A stretch of 30,488 nt of DNA from Bacillota bacterium (GTDB lineage: Bacteria > Bacillota > Clostridia > Christensenellales > Aristaeellaceae), in the NCBI GenBank assembly GCA_023395615.1, contig JAEWYP010000077.1, positions 1-30,488 on the forward strand, in the 5' to 3' direction. Shown here piece after piece: positions 1 to 10,932 of the stretch; position 1 is the first letter of the stretch, and the number at the start of each line of letters is the position of its first letter. The notes beneath the pieces are model-generated. The model saw only the letters and a program-made list of their open reading frames with translations. It did not search any database and had not been told where the DNA came from. The position numbers and the translations under genes are program-made.

Positions 1-5
1 GCCCT

Positions 6-131
6 CAGTTTGCTTACAAAGGCTCATCTGCGTTGTCAGCTGCGGGATGGCAAGGGGCATCACTTACAAACGGTAAGCTCAACCCCTTGCCACCCTTGCT
101 TCCTAGCATCTGAACCTTTTTGAGCAAACTG
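6..131. repeat. Structured inverted-repeat element of unknown family
   Basis: CAGTTTGCT (6-14) is the exact reverse complement of AGCAAACTG (123-131), so the outer ends can pair. Inside lies a second stem: GGCAAGGGG (49-57) pairs with CCCCTTGCC (83-91), and after a 5-nt internal loop on each side CTTAC (63-67) pairs with GTAAG (73-77) around the loop AAACG. A nested, closed architecture of about 126 bases with no coding potential suggests a mobile palindromic element or a structured RNA. I cannot assign it to a named family. It lies beyond the stop of the minus-strand topoisomerase gene and may also serve as its transcript end. Confidence 0.5.
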
Positions 132-138
132 CTCTTTT
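121..138 (+). terminator. Short hairpin followed by T-tract
   Basis: GAGCA (122-126 region) and TGCTC (130-134) form a short stem around AAAC/T, followed by TTTT (135-138). It overlaps the right end of the 6-131 element. The stem is short, so this is a weak intrinsic terminator at best for a plus-strand transcript entering from the left edge. Confidence 0.3.
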
Positions 139-166
139 GACTTAAAACAGGTTTGTCAACGGTCTG

Positions 167-190
167 AGGGCGGTGAATGCCGCCCTACGG
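167..190. repeat. Small interspersed hairpin repeat, copy 1
   Basis: AGGGCGG (167-173) pairs with CCGCCCT (180-186) around a short loop, followed by ACGG. The right arm and tail (CCGCCCTACGG) closely match the end of a second hairpin at 6562-6600 (CCGCCCCTACGG). I take the two as members of one short interspersed GC-rich hairpin family. It sits immediately after the stop codon of the topoisomerase A subunit gene, where it could also act as a 3' mRNA stabiliser or a weak terminator. Confidence 0.45.
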
Positions 191-192
191 CT

Positions 193-2671
<2,479 letters not shown>

Positions 2672-2679
<8 letters not shown>

Positions 2680-4732
2680 GATTTTCCCTCTCTTTCAGGG
2701 TTTCGCTGAGCTCGGTAAAGCTGTCCGCGCGGTTAAAATTGGCGTACTGGCTGATGTATTCGCGCCGGGGTTCCACCTTGTCGCCCATCAGCACGGTCAC
2801 ACGCTTTTCCACCTGCGCCGCGTCCTCGATGGTCACCTGCAGCAGCTTCCGCGCGGCGGGGTCCATGGTAGTGGACCACAATTGTTCCGGGTTCATCTCG
2901 CCCAGGCCCTTGTAGCGCTGGATCGTATAGTTCTTTGCGCCTTTGGTAAGCGTTTTCAGCTCCAGATCGTCGTAGGCGTATTCCAGCCGGTTGCCACGGG
3001 CCACGCGGTACAGCGGCGGCATGCCGATATACACGTGCCCTTCGGTAATCAGGTCCCGCATGTAGCGGTAAAAAAAGGTGAGCAGGATCGCGCGGATATG
3101 TGCGCCGTCCTGATCGGCGTCGCTTAAGATAATCACCTTGTGGTACTTCAGCCCTTTCAGGTCGAAGCTCTCGTCAATATTGGTGCCCAGCGCCGTGATG
3201 ATGGAGCGGAACTCCTCGTTGGAAAGCACCTGATCCAGCCGCTTCTTTTCGGCGTTCAGCGGCTTGCCGCGCAACGGCAGGATCGCCTGAAAGCGGCGAT
3301 CGCGGCCCTGTTTGGCGCTGCCGCCCGCGCTGTCGCCCTCCACGATGAACAACTCGTTCTGCTCCGCCTTACGTCCGGTGCAGCTGGACAGTTTACCCAC
3401 CAGCGGCGCGGCTTCCAGCGCGGACTTGGTACGGGCCACGTCGCGCGCCTTGCGGGCGGCTTCGCGCACATGCGCCGCACGGACGGCTTTTTCGATCAGT
3501 TGCTGCGCCAGCTCCTGATGTTTCAGGTCCTCAAAATAGGCGGTCAGCTGCTGGATCAGGATGGCTTCCACAGCCGGGCGCACTTCGGTGTTGCCCAGCC
3601 GCGCCTTGGTTTGCCCTTCGAACTGCGGGTTTTTCACCATGGCCAGCATCACAGCGGTCATGCCCTCGCGGAAATCGTCGCCGGATAGGTTGGCGTCCTT
3701 GTCCTTCAGCATTCCCAGCCTGCGGGCAAAATCGTTCATGACCTTGGTGTAGGAGGCGCGGAACCCCGTTTCGTGCGTGCCGCCCTCGCCGGTGGGAATG
3801 TTGTTTACGTAGGAAAACACGTTTTCCGTGTAGCTGTCGGTGTACTGGATGGCGGCGCTGAACAGCACGTCGTCCTTGCTGCCTTCCAGATAAATCGGCT
3901 CCTCAAACAGGGGGGTCTTATCTGCGTTCAGGTATTTTACATAGTCCGATATGCCGCCCTCAAAGCAGAAAGTCTGCGTGCCCGCGTGCGTTACGGCGGG
4001 CGCGGCTTCGGCCTGCGGCTGGTCGGTATCGCTTTCGTCCAGCTCGTCCGCCGCGTCGCGCACGGCCCGCGCGGGGGCGCTGGCCCGCTCGTCTGTAAAG
4101 GTGATGGAAAGCCCCTTATTCAGATATGCCAGCTCCCGCAGGCGGCGGGAGACGGCCTCGCCGTTGAAAACGGTGGTCTCAAACACGCGGTCGTCCGGCA
4201 GGAAGCGCACCAGCGTGCCGCGCTTGCGGGTATTACCCACTTCCGCAAGCGGCGCAACCGCCCGGCCCGCCACAATCTTTTTCAACTGGGGATCAAACTT
4301 GCTTTCAAACCGCATCTGATAATGCCGGAAATCGCGGTATACGTCCACCGTAAGCCACGAGGACAGGGCGTTTACCACGCTGGCGCCCACACCGTGCAAA
4401 CCGCCGGAATAGCGGTAGTTCTCGTTATTAAACTTGCCGCCCGCGTGCAGCTTGGTGTAGATCACTTCCACACCGGAAACTTTCATGGTGGGGTGGATGT
4501 CCACGGGTTCGCCGCGGCCGTCATCCAGAACGCTCACCGATCCGTCCCCGTGCAGGGTGACGGCGATATGGTGCGCATAACCCGCCATGGCTTCGTCCAC
4601 GGCGTTATCCACAATCTCCCACAGCATATGATGAAGCCCCCGCGAACCGGTGGAGCCGATGTACATGCCCGGGCGCATCCGCACCGCGTCCAGCCCCTCG
4701 AGCACCTGAATATTCTCCGCGCTGTAGGTCAA
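2672..4732 (-). CDS. parE: Type II topoisomerase subunit B (topoisomerase IV / gyrase B family)
   Basis: ATPase subunit of the type II topoisomerase, about 686 residues. GHKL ATPase motifs are present (EIVDNAVDEAMAG, DDGRGEPVDI, GGLHGVGASVVNAL), as are the TOPRIM residues (VEGDSAGGSA and DADQDGAHI). The sequence GRDRRFQAILPLRGK has F where gyrase B usually has T, which is the ParE-type form. I place the start at the TTG at 4732-4730, because AAGGGAGAG lies 6-8 bases upstream and the protein then begins LTYSAENIQVLEGLDAVR, the usual length before the EGL motif. A TTG at 4759 in the same frame has no ribosome binding site. An acidic, Ala/Pro-rich insertion of roughly 30 residues (around 235-262) interrupts the transducer domain. 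The extended promoter at 4779-4808 drives this gene and the A subunit. Confidence 0.9.
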
Positions 4733-4778
4733 ACGAATCTCTCCCTTGCGTATAGACAAAAATATGTTCGGTCATGAA

Positions 4779-4808
4779 AGTATACCATACAAGACGAAGC
4801 GCAAACAA
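4779..4808 (-). promoter_or_regulatory. Sigma-A type promoter for the topoisomerase operon
   Basis: On the minus strand, TTGTTT (4808-4803) is followed after 18 bases by TATACT (4784-4779), with a TGG extension in front of the -10 box. It lies about 47 bases upstream of the TTG start chosen for the B subunit. Confidence 0.6.
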
Positions 4809-4846
4809 GGGCTTCCGGCACAGGGGGAAGGGGGAAGCGCGATAAC

Positions 4847-4875
4847 TTGCCGCCGCCTTGATCCCATGGTATACT
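4847..4875 (+). promoter_or_regulatory. Sigma-A type promoter for the membrane-protein genes
   Basis: TTGCCG (4847-4852), a 17-base spacer and TATACT (4870-4875) with a TGG extension. The start codon at 4947 is about 70 bases downstream. This promoter and the one on the opposite strand share the block ATGGTATACT at their -10 regions and fire away from each other. Confidence 0.65.
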
Positions 4876-4946
4876 GATACGGTTCGCCGGGGAAGGTGAA
4901 GCGGCGGGCCGCCCGGCGGCTTGCGCTGAACGGAGAGGGCAAAGAA

Positions 4947-6488
4947 ATGAATGTTGTATTACACGATTTAAAACCCGCGCGCCGTGCGCTGACCATCGCC
5001 GCCTGGGTGGCGCTGGCGGCGACGCCGTTTATTTTGCTGGCGATTGTTTCGCTGGCGGTGGGGCATAACGCCTGGCAGAGTAACCCCGTATGGACGGACG
5101 AGCTGGATTACTGGCGCGGTGTGTTTTCGTGGTTGCATATGGGCGGGCAGACCGGTTATAACGGCATTGGCGAGCAGACGGCGCTGCTGGGGACGCTGAG
5201 CGTGCACGGCGTAACGCCTGTCCTGCTGTATGGCTGGTATGCCCTGCTGTTCGGCTGGGATTTCTCCAGTATCGTAATGGCAAACGCGCTTTGGATCTCG
5301 CTGAGTGCGGTTGTCTTTATTGCGCTAAACCGCCCCAAGGCCCGCACCTCGCTGGTAATGGCATTGTCGCTGATGGTGTATGCGCCCGTGGTATTGTACT
5401 GTACCACCTCCATGACCGAACTTGCGAATTACGGTCTGCTGCTGTTTTATCTGGCATTTGTAACGCGCCTCTGGAGCGCGCGCCACGCGGCAGGCATCCA
5501 TCCGCCGGTCACGAAGGGCCTTCCATCGCTGATTCTTGCCTGCATTACGGTGCTGGTATGCTGCACGTACCGCATCACCTATGCGGTGCTGTGGATTCCG
5601 CTGATCGTTGTGGCCTGCGATGCAAAATGGACCGGTAAAATGGGACTTGCCTTTCTGGCGGCGCTGCTGGGCACCTTGTTTGTTTACTACATCTCGGCCT
5701 TGCTGGCCTGTCCGTTTACGTCCGGTTTCCTGTATAATTTTCTGCGCGCCGGTTCGGCGGAGATGGCGCTGCGCATGTTCCTGAGCCATGCGAAAGCCAA
5801 CCTGCTGGACTACTTCGTAAACCAGCCCGCGAGTATGATGGAGGGGTTACAGCGCTGGCTGTACTGCGGCATGATGGCCCTGACCCTGATCCTTTCTTTT
5901 GTGCGCGCGGACCGGTCGCAGGGCCGCCTGCGGTTGCGACTGGGGCAGGACGGGTTTTCCCTTGCGGCGTTTGCCATGCTGTTTATCCCCTTTGCCATTG
6001 TCGTATGCGCCTATGAGACCAACGATTGGAGCGATTACCGAACGCTGGCCCCCTTCCTGTGGCTGGTGGTGTCTGCCTGTCTGATCCGGGGGCGCAGGCT
6101 GGCGCCCGCGCTGTATCTGGCGGGATGTGCGGCGATCCTCGCGGTGCTGTTGACCGGCGCGCCGGTAGGCGCGTACAGCGATGACGCGCGTTTTGTGAGC
6201 AAACCTTTTACAACAGAAACGCAGGAATTGTGCGCCGCGGTCGCTTACGACCCTTCGGCGACAGACCCGTTTGTCAATACGGTGCGCACCGACCTGTTCA
6301 ACCTGCAAACCGTTGCGATGCTGCATCCCGGCATCGGCCTGGAAACCGGCTGGTTTACCGCGGATACGGTGGGGAAGAGCCGTTGGATATTGACCGATCA
6401 CCTGAAAATACCGCTGGAAGGGTATGAGCAGGTGTATAAAAACGCGAGCGGGAGTGTGTACCGCCTGACCAACGCCGAAGCGCAGTAA
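4947..6488 (+). CDS. Polytopic membrane protein, possibly GT-C-like glycosyltransferase
   Basis: Unrecognised integral membrane protein of 513 residues with roughly ten or more hydrophobic segments. The first helix (about 14-38) is followed by an external loop containing WTDELDYW, reminiscent of the acidic Asp-Glu motif in the first loop of GT-C glycosyltransferases that use polyprenyl-phosphate sugars. A hydrophilic tail of about 110 residues follows the last helix, on the side expected to face outside. That family link is inference from topology and one motif only. I chose ATG 4947 because GGAGAGGG precedes it by 7 bases; a GTG 51 bases upstream has its purine stretch too close. The next gene encodes another polytopic protein, and the two may work together in building a cell-surface glycan. 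Confidence 0.7.
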   Translation: MNVVLHDLKPARRALTIAAWVALAATPFILLAIVSLAVGHNAWQSNPVWTDELDYWRGVFSWLHMGGQTGYNGIGEQTALLGTLSVHGVTPVLLYGWYALLFGWDFSSIVMANALWISLSAVVFIALNRPKARTSLVMALSLMVYAPVVLYCTTSMTELANYGLLLFYLAFVTRLWSARHAAGIHPPVTKGLPSLILACITVLVCCTYRITYAVLWIPLIVVACDAKWTGKMGLAFLAALLGTLFVYYISALLACPFTSGFLYNFLRAGSAEMALRMFLSHAKANLLDYFVNQPASMMEGLQRWLYCGMMALTLILSFVRADRSQGRLRLRLGQDGFSLAAFAMLFIPFAIVVCAYETNDWSDYRTLAPFLWLVVSACLIRGRRLAPALYLAGCAAILAVLLTGAPVGAYSDDARFVSKPFTTETQELCAAVAYDPSATDPFVNTVRTDLFNLQTVAMLHPGIGLETGWFTADTVGKSRWILTDHLKIPLEGYEQVYKNASGSVYRLTNAEAQ

Positions 6489-6561
6489 ACGTTGCGATCT
6501 GCCGACGCTGCTTCACCGGAGCGGCGGAAGTGTGGCGGCCTGAATGGAAACGGCGCTGCGG

Positions 6562-6600
6562 CCCGGGCGGCCGACACAGGGTGCGGCGCCGCCCCTACGG
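6562..6600. repeat. Small interspersed hairpin repeat, copy 2
   Basis: GGGCGGC (6565-6571) pairs with GCCGCCC (6588-6594), with the interior CGACACAGGGTGCG and the tail CTACGG. The CCGCCCCTACGG end matches the copy at 167-190. It lies between two co-directional genes, and its terminal CGG flows into the GGAG that serves as ribosome binding site of the downstream gene. Confidence 0.5.
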
Positions 6601-6609
6601 AGTGTATCT

Positions 6610-7845
6610 ATGACGAAAAATGGGAAACTGGCCCGCTGGTTGGTTACAGCGCTGATGTTCGCGCTGTCTTTCGCGGTTTTTTACGCGCTGGCGCAGCGCC
6701 CGTCCAGCGATATAAGCATTCATGCCGCATGGGCGTCGGAAGGGATTTTTTCCGATCCGCGCTCGTTTGTGCACCATGTGGCGCACCCGCTCTGGCATGT
6801 AATGGTAGCGGCTGTGCTGCGAACGGGGCTGCCGCTTGCCGCAAGCGCCTCGCTGGTTACAGCATTGTGGAAAGCGGCGGAGGTATGGCTGCTGATCGCC
6901 CTTTCTGCCCGCCTGCTTGGGAAAAACGGATGGTTGCCCGCTTTGTGCGGGCTGACGCTCAGTCTGGTAAGCGCCGTGCTGGTGCCGGCCATTAACCCCA
7001 GAGTGTATCTGGGCGCGGGTTCGCCCAACACGTGGCACAGCCCCACGCAGATCGTCGCGCTGACGATGATGTTGCTTTGTCTGCCAATGGTGGCGGACGC
7101 GGTGGAGGATTTTCATCGTCGTTTGCCCGTGGAGGGCGAAAAAACCACGATTTCAGTCCGCCACGCGCTGCTGTTATCGGCGCTGCTGGTGATCAGCCTG
7201 CTGGCCAAACCGACGTTTATGCAGGCGTTTTTGCCTGCCGCGTGCCTGTATTTTCTGGTGATGTGGATTCGCAGACCAAAGAACGGTGCGTTCTTCTGGC
7301 GAATGGTCGCCGTGGCCGTGCCGTCGGTAGTGCTGATGGTGCTGCAATCGCTATACTACTTCTGGTTTTATTCCACCGCGCAGGGGGGAAGCGCTATCCT
7401 GCTGGTGACATGGCAGAAAGCCGGCGGCGTGGCGGCGCAGGTACTGCTTACACGCGCGTTTCCGCTGTTTGTGCTGCTCACCTGCGCAAAACGCGATATC
7501 TGGCGGAAGCCGATTTATCAGCTGGGATTGTTGATGGACGCGATCAGCATTCTGGAGATGCTGCTGCTTTCCGAAACGGGCCGCCGTGCAGCCGACGGAA
7601 ACTTCAGCTGGGCGATGATGGGCTCCTCACTGATGCTGTGGACGCTGACGCTGCCGCTGTTTATTCGGGAGGCGCAAAGCTGGTTCCACAGCCGCGCCGT
7701 ATCGGCGGACGGACGGGTGCGGCTGGAAGGCCGTACCGTTACGGGCACGCTGCGACTGGTGACCGGGTCGGCGCTGCTGCTGTGGCATCTGGCATCGGGG
7801 ATCTATTACATCGTTTATCTGATGACGACGACCCGATCGCTATAG
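6610..7845 (+). CDS. Polytopic membrane protein of unknown function
   Basis: 411-residue integral membrane protein with about ten predicted helices. It is not assigned to a family. The first helix (about 9-27) is followed by a loop with SSDISIHAAW and a histidine-rich stretch (FVHHVAHPLWH), then alternating hydrophobic segments to the C-terminus. Its size and topology resemble those of the gene 121 bases upstream, with which it probably shares a transcript. The ATG at 6610 is chosen because GGAG lies 7 bases before it. An in-frame ATG at 6544 would force translation of the intergenic hairpin repeat and has no ribosome binding site. Transcription ends before the convergent Bce operon. Confidence 0.65.
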   Translation: MTKNGKLARWLVTALMFALSFAVFYALAQRPSSDISIHAAWASEGIFSDPRSFVHHVAHPLWHVMVAAVLRTGLPLAASASLVTALWKAAEVWLLIALSARLLGKNGWLPALCGLTLSLVSAVLVPAINPRVYLGAGSPNTWHSPTQIVALTMMLLCLPMVADAVEDFHRRLPVEGEKTTISVRHALLLSALLVISLLAKPTFMQAFLPAACLYFLVMWIRRPKNGAFFWRMVAVAVPSVVLMVLQSLYYFWFYSTAQGGSAILLVTWQKAGGVAAQVLLTRAFPLFVLLTCAKRDIWRKPIYQLGLLMDAISILEMLLLSETGRRAADGNFSWAMMGSSLMLWTLTLPLFIREAQSWFHSRAVSADGRVRLEGRTVTGTLRLVTGSALLLWHLASGIYYIVYLMTTTRSL

Positions 7846-7893
7846 CATCCGGGCAGGACGTATCGACTGGAACAGCTTGCCCTCCGGAAACAG

Positions 7894-7912
7894 GGCCCAT
7901 ACCCCATGGGCC
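7894..7912. terminator. Small hairpin downstream of the membrane-protein gene
   Basis: GGCCCAT (7894-7900) pairs with ATGGGCC (7906-7912) around ACCCC. There is no T-tract, so it may be a 3' stabilising hairpin or a weak terminator. Confidence 0.3.
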
Positions 7913-8009
7913 GGGCGGAGGCAAGCGTGTTAACGCGGCGGAAGAGGCTGGGGCTTGCAGGCGAAAATTGTATAATCAATCAACCGTGATTCGTATGCTT
8001 CCGGAAAAA

Positions 8010-8049
8010 CATACCAAAAGAGAGAGCGTATGCTCTCTCTTTTGGTATG
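8010..8049. terminator. Strong bidirectional terminator between convergent genes
   Basis: A perfect 18-base inverted repeat: CATACCAAAAGAGAGAGC (8010-8027), loop GTAT, and its exact complement (8032-8049). Read on the minus strand, the stem is followed by TTTTT, so it ends the Bce operon. On the plus strand it sits about 165 bases after the membrane-protein gene and can block read-through from that side. Confidence 0.85.
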
Positions 8050-8064
8050 AATGGATGAATCGTA

Positions 8065-10059
8065 TTATTTGGTGCCGGAGGTACTGTCGAACCGCACCAG
8101 CTTGTAATAGGTGCCGGTAGTCTTGAGGTAGAACAAACCATAGAGCACGATCACGCCAAGTGCGGACAGGAAAGTGTTCAGCGCGATATAGGGAACGTCG
8201 ACCAGACCGAATAGCTGCAGCATCAGCGTGATCATGTGCAGGGAACCGGCCACATGACACACCGCAACCAGAAGCGGCAGGAAGAAGACCATCAGGATTT
8301 GTCTGCGCACGGTGCCGCGTACTTCCTCCGGGCTCATACCCACCTGCTGCAGGATGATGAAACGGTCATGATCCTGATACCCTTCGCTGATCTGCTTGAA
8401 GTACAGAATCATCGCCGTGCCCATCAGGAAGATCAACCCCAGGAAGATACCGACGAACAGGAAACCGCCGTACAGGATGTACCATTCCGAGCGGAATCCG
8501 CTCTTGATGCGAAGCGAGTTGTTAGTACTCCAGTCCGAGTCTTTCAGGAGTGCGTTGTAGGCATCCTGCTGCTGCTCCGTGCCCTGAATGTTCCATTGCG
8601 AAGTGTATAAAACCAGCCTCTCTTTGTCGCTTGTCTTGGCGTCTGCAAGAATGGCCTGTGCAACCGCGTCGCTTGGGACCACCAGATATACGTTATTATA
8701 GGAGGAACCGGTGCTGAAAGTCGGAGTGAAGGGCAACACGTCGATTTTCCGCAGGGTATAAGATTGCCCGCCCACAGACAGGGTATCCTTCATATCTTTT
8801 GAATCGGTGTAGCAGGCGATTTCATTGGGATTCAGCGTAAGCGCACTGCCTTCCAGCGCGTTAAAAGAGTCTGTGGAGAAGATCAGCGCGTAATGCATAC
8901 GGTCGAAGCTGCCGAGATTGGAATTTCTGGCATCATCCATCGAACCGACAGCACCGTTATCGTAAGAGAACGTGGTTTCATAGGCGCTGAAGGACTTGTA
9001 GGACGTGATCGTTACCCCTGCCTGGGCCGCGAAAGCCGTGTTGTCGTTAGCGAAGGCCGCCTGATCTTCCGGCGTTTTCAGCGTAATCTGCACATCGTTG
9101 GGGTAATACGAGTCCAGCATTTTTTCCGAACCGTTGTACAGGGCCACTGTCGTGCCGACGGTAATCATCGCCATGGTACAGAGGATCGCGATGCTCGCCA
9201 GCCCCGCGGCGTTCTGTTTCATACGGTACAGCAGGCCGGATACGGAGATAAAATGCTTTGCACGGTAATAAAAATGTTTGTTGTTCTTCAGCAGCTTTAA
9301 AAGCGCGATACTGCCGGTGAGAAACAGCAGGTAGGTGCCGATGATCACCAGAATGACCGCTACGAAGAACAGGGCGATGGCTTCCATCGGGTTGTTCACA
9401 ACCTGCGCCATCCAGTACCCGGCGCCCATGAAGATCAGCCCGAGAACTGCCAGAATCCAGCGCGCTTTAGGCTCGCGCTCACCGGTTTGGCCGCCGTGCA
9501 GCAGATCAATGGGGTTTACGGACCGGACCTGCCAGGAGTTGTACACAATCAGCAGGAAGAACAGGATCGCAAACAGAATCAGCGTGCTCCACAGGGCGGT
9601 TGTGCTGACGGTGCCGACCAGCGGCACGTCCACGCGGATCACCAGCCGGATCAGCAGGAACATCAGGCGTGTCAGCAGGATGCCCAACCCGAGACCGATC
9701 GCCATGGAGAGAACCCACGTCATGCTCAGCTCGTGGAACAGCACGCGCCCGATATGCTTTTTCTCCATCCCCAGGATGGCATACAGGCCCATTTCCTTTT
9801 TCCGCCGCTTAATCAGGAAGCTGTTGGCATAAAACAGGAAGATCGCGGTGAACAGGCCGACGACGCCGATGCCGAAATCCAGCACCGTAATGAAAACCGC
9901 TCCGCCGTGCATCTGGTTAAGGCCCGGATTGAAGGTGATCATCAGAAAGCTGTACATCGTAAAGGTGAGCAGCGTGGAGGCCAGCAGGAAAGGCAGATAG
10001 GTCTTCCGGTTTTTCCATAGATTGTTCAGGGCGAGGCGGAAATAGACAAACTTAGTCAC
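8065..10059 (-). CDS. bceB: BceB-type ABC transporter permease (peptide antibiotic detoxification)
   Basis: Permease of about 664 residues in the BceB/FtsX-like family, with the family's usual layout of ten membrane segments and a large extracellular domain (about residues 325-530) between helices seven and eight. That domain is where such transporters contact lipid II-binding peptides such as bacitracin or lantibiotics and signal to a partner kinase. The gene overlaps the 3' end of the ATPase gene. I favour the GTG at 10059, since GGGGG precedes it by about 8 bases; the GTG at 10068 in the same frame is almost adjacent to that purine run. With the upstream ATPase, kinase and regulator it forms a complete Bce module. 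The actual peptide substrate cannot be deduced. The transcript ends at 8010-8049. Confidence 0.88.
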   Translation of the reverse strand: MTKFVYFRLALNNLWKNRKTYLPFLLASTLLTFTMYSFLMITFNPGLNQMHGGAVFITVLDFGIGVVGLFTAIFLFYANSFLIKRRKKEMGLYAILGMEKKHIGRVLFHELSMTWVLSMAIGLGLGILLTRLMFLLIRLVIRVDVPLVGTVSTTALWSTLILFAILFFLLIVYNSWQVRSVNPIDLLHGGQTGEREPKARWILAVLGLIFMGAGYWMAQVVNNPMEAIALFFVAVILVIIGTYLLFLTGSIALLKLLKNNKHFYYRAKHFISVSGLLYRMKQNAAGLASIAILCTMAMITVGTTVALYNGSEKMLDSYYPNDVQITLKTPEDQAAFANDNTAFAAQAGVTITSYKSFSAYETTFSYDNGAVGSMDDARNSNLGSFDRMHYALIFSTDSFNALEGSALTLNPNEIACYTDSKDMKDTLSVGGQSYTLRKIDVLPFTPTFSTGSSYNNVYLVVPSDAVAQAILADAKTSDKERLVLYTSQWNIQGTEQQQDAYNALLKDSDWSTNNSLRIKSGFRSEWYILYGGFLFVGIFLGLIFLMGTAMILYFKQISEGYQDHDRFIILQQVGMSPEEVRGTVRRQILMVFFLPLLVAVCHVAGSLHMITLMLQLFGLVDVPYIALNTFLSALGVIVLYGLFYLKTTGTYYKLVRFDSTSGTK

Positions 10060-10819
10060 CCGCCACACCCCCGTCGGTCAGGGCGGTCAGCGTGGCGATG
10101 ATCTTCTGGTAGAAGTTCTCCCGCGTCGCGTCGCCCATGTAAATCTGGTTGTACACCTCGCCGTCCTTGATGAACAGCACGCGGCTGGCGTAGCTGGCAG
10201 CCTGCGCGCTGTGGGTGACCATTACCAGCGTCTGTCCGCTTTCGTGTACTTCTTCAAACATCCGCATCAGCTTGGCGGAGGCCTTGCTGTCCAGCGCGCC
10301 GGTCGGCTCGTCCGCCAGCAGCAGGCGGGGATTGGTGATCAGCGCACGCGCTACGGCTGCGCGCTGCTTCTGCCCGCCGGAAACCTCGTAGGGGAACTTG
10401 CTTTCCAGCCCACGCAGTCCCAGCCGGGATACCAGCGGGGTCAGGCGCGCTTCCATTTCGGACAGCGGTTTGTTTTGCAGCACCAGCGGCAACAGAATAT
10501 TGTCCCGGATGGAAAAGGTGTCCAGCAGGTTAAAATCCTGAAAAACGAAACCAAGGTTATCCCGGCGGAACGCCGCTTTTTCGGCTTCTTTTACATCGGT
10601 CAGCGATTTGCCGTCCAGCAGCACCTGCCCGCCGGTGGGGCGATCCAGCGCGGCCAGAATATTCAGCAGGGTGGTTTTGCCACTGCCGCTTTCTCCCATG
10701 ATGGCGACGAACTCGCCCTTTTCCACGGTGAAGGTTACGTTGGAGAGCGCCTGCACCTTTTGGGCGCCAAAGCGCGTGGTGTATACCTTCTGTAAATTAC
10801 GGACTTCCAGCAATGCCAT
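10052..10819 (-). CDS. bceA: BceA-type ABC transporter ATP-binding protein
   Basis: 255-residue ATPase of the MacB/BceA class. Walker A is GESGSGKTT (42-50), the signature is VSGGQKQRAAVARAL and Walker B is LLADEPTGALD. It energises the adjacent BceB-like permease. I place the start at ATG 10819, with GGAAGGG 9 bases upstream. In-frame ATG 10828 is too close to that site, and TTG 10855 has none. A 113-base gap separates it from the kinase gene, enough for a separate, regulator-controlled promoter. A BceR-like operator sits in that gap. Confidence 0.92.
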   Translation of the reverse strand: MALLEVRNLQKVYTTRFGAQKVQALSNVTFTVEKGEFVAIMGESGSGKTTLLNILAALDRPTGGQVLLDGKSLTDVKEAEKAAFRRDNLGFVFQDFNLLDTFSIRDNILLPLVLQNKPLSEMEARLTPLVSRLGLRGLESKFPYEVSGGQKQRAAVARALITNPRLLLADEPTGALDSKASAKLMRMFEEVHESGQTLVMVTHSAQAASYASRVLFIKDGEVYNQIYMGDATRENFYQKIIATLTALTDGGVAGD

Positions 10820-10909
10820 GGTGTTCATCCCTTCCGTGCCCCGTTTGGAACACAACCAAAGGATAACCGATACGCGGAGCGTTCGCCATCGTTTTGCCTT
10901 ACGCCCGGC

Positions 10910-10923
10910 TTACAGTTTTGAAA
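10910..10923 (-). promoter_or_regulatory. Candidate BceR-type operator upstream of bceA
   Basis: On the minus strand the sequence is TTTCA-AAAC-TGTAA. The consensus described for BceR-like regulators is TNACA-N4-TGTAA, so this matches all fixed positions but one, with the exact 4-base spacing. It lies about 90 bases before the ATPase start, in the only large gap of the module. Confidence 0.45.
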
Positions 10924-10932
10924 GGATCGCTG

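Noticed and set aside
6544..6609. Upstream start for the second membrane protein
   Set aside because: It would translate the intergenic repeat into a Pro/Arg-rich leader, lacks a ribosome binding site, and would precede the first hydrophobic segment with an atypical sequence.
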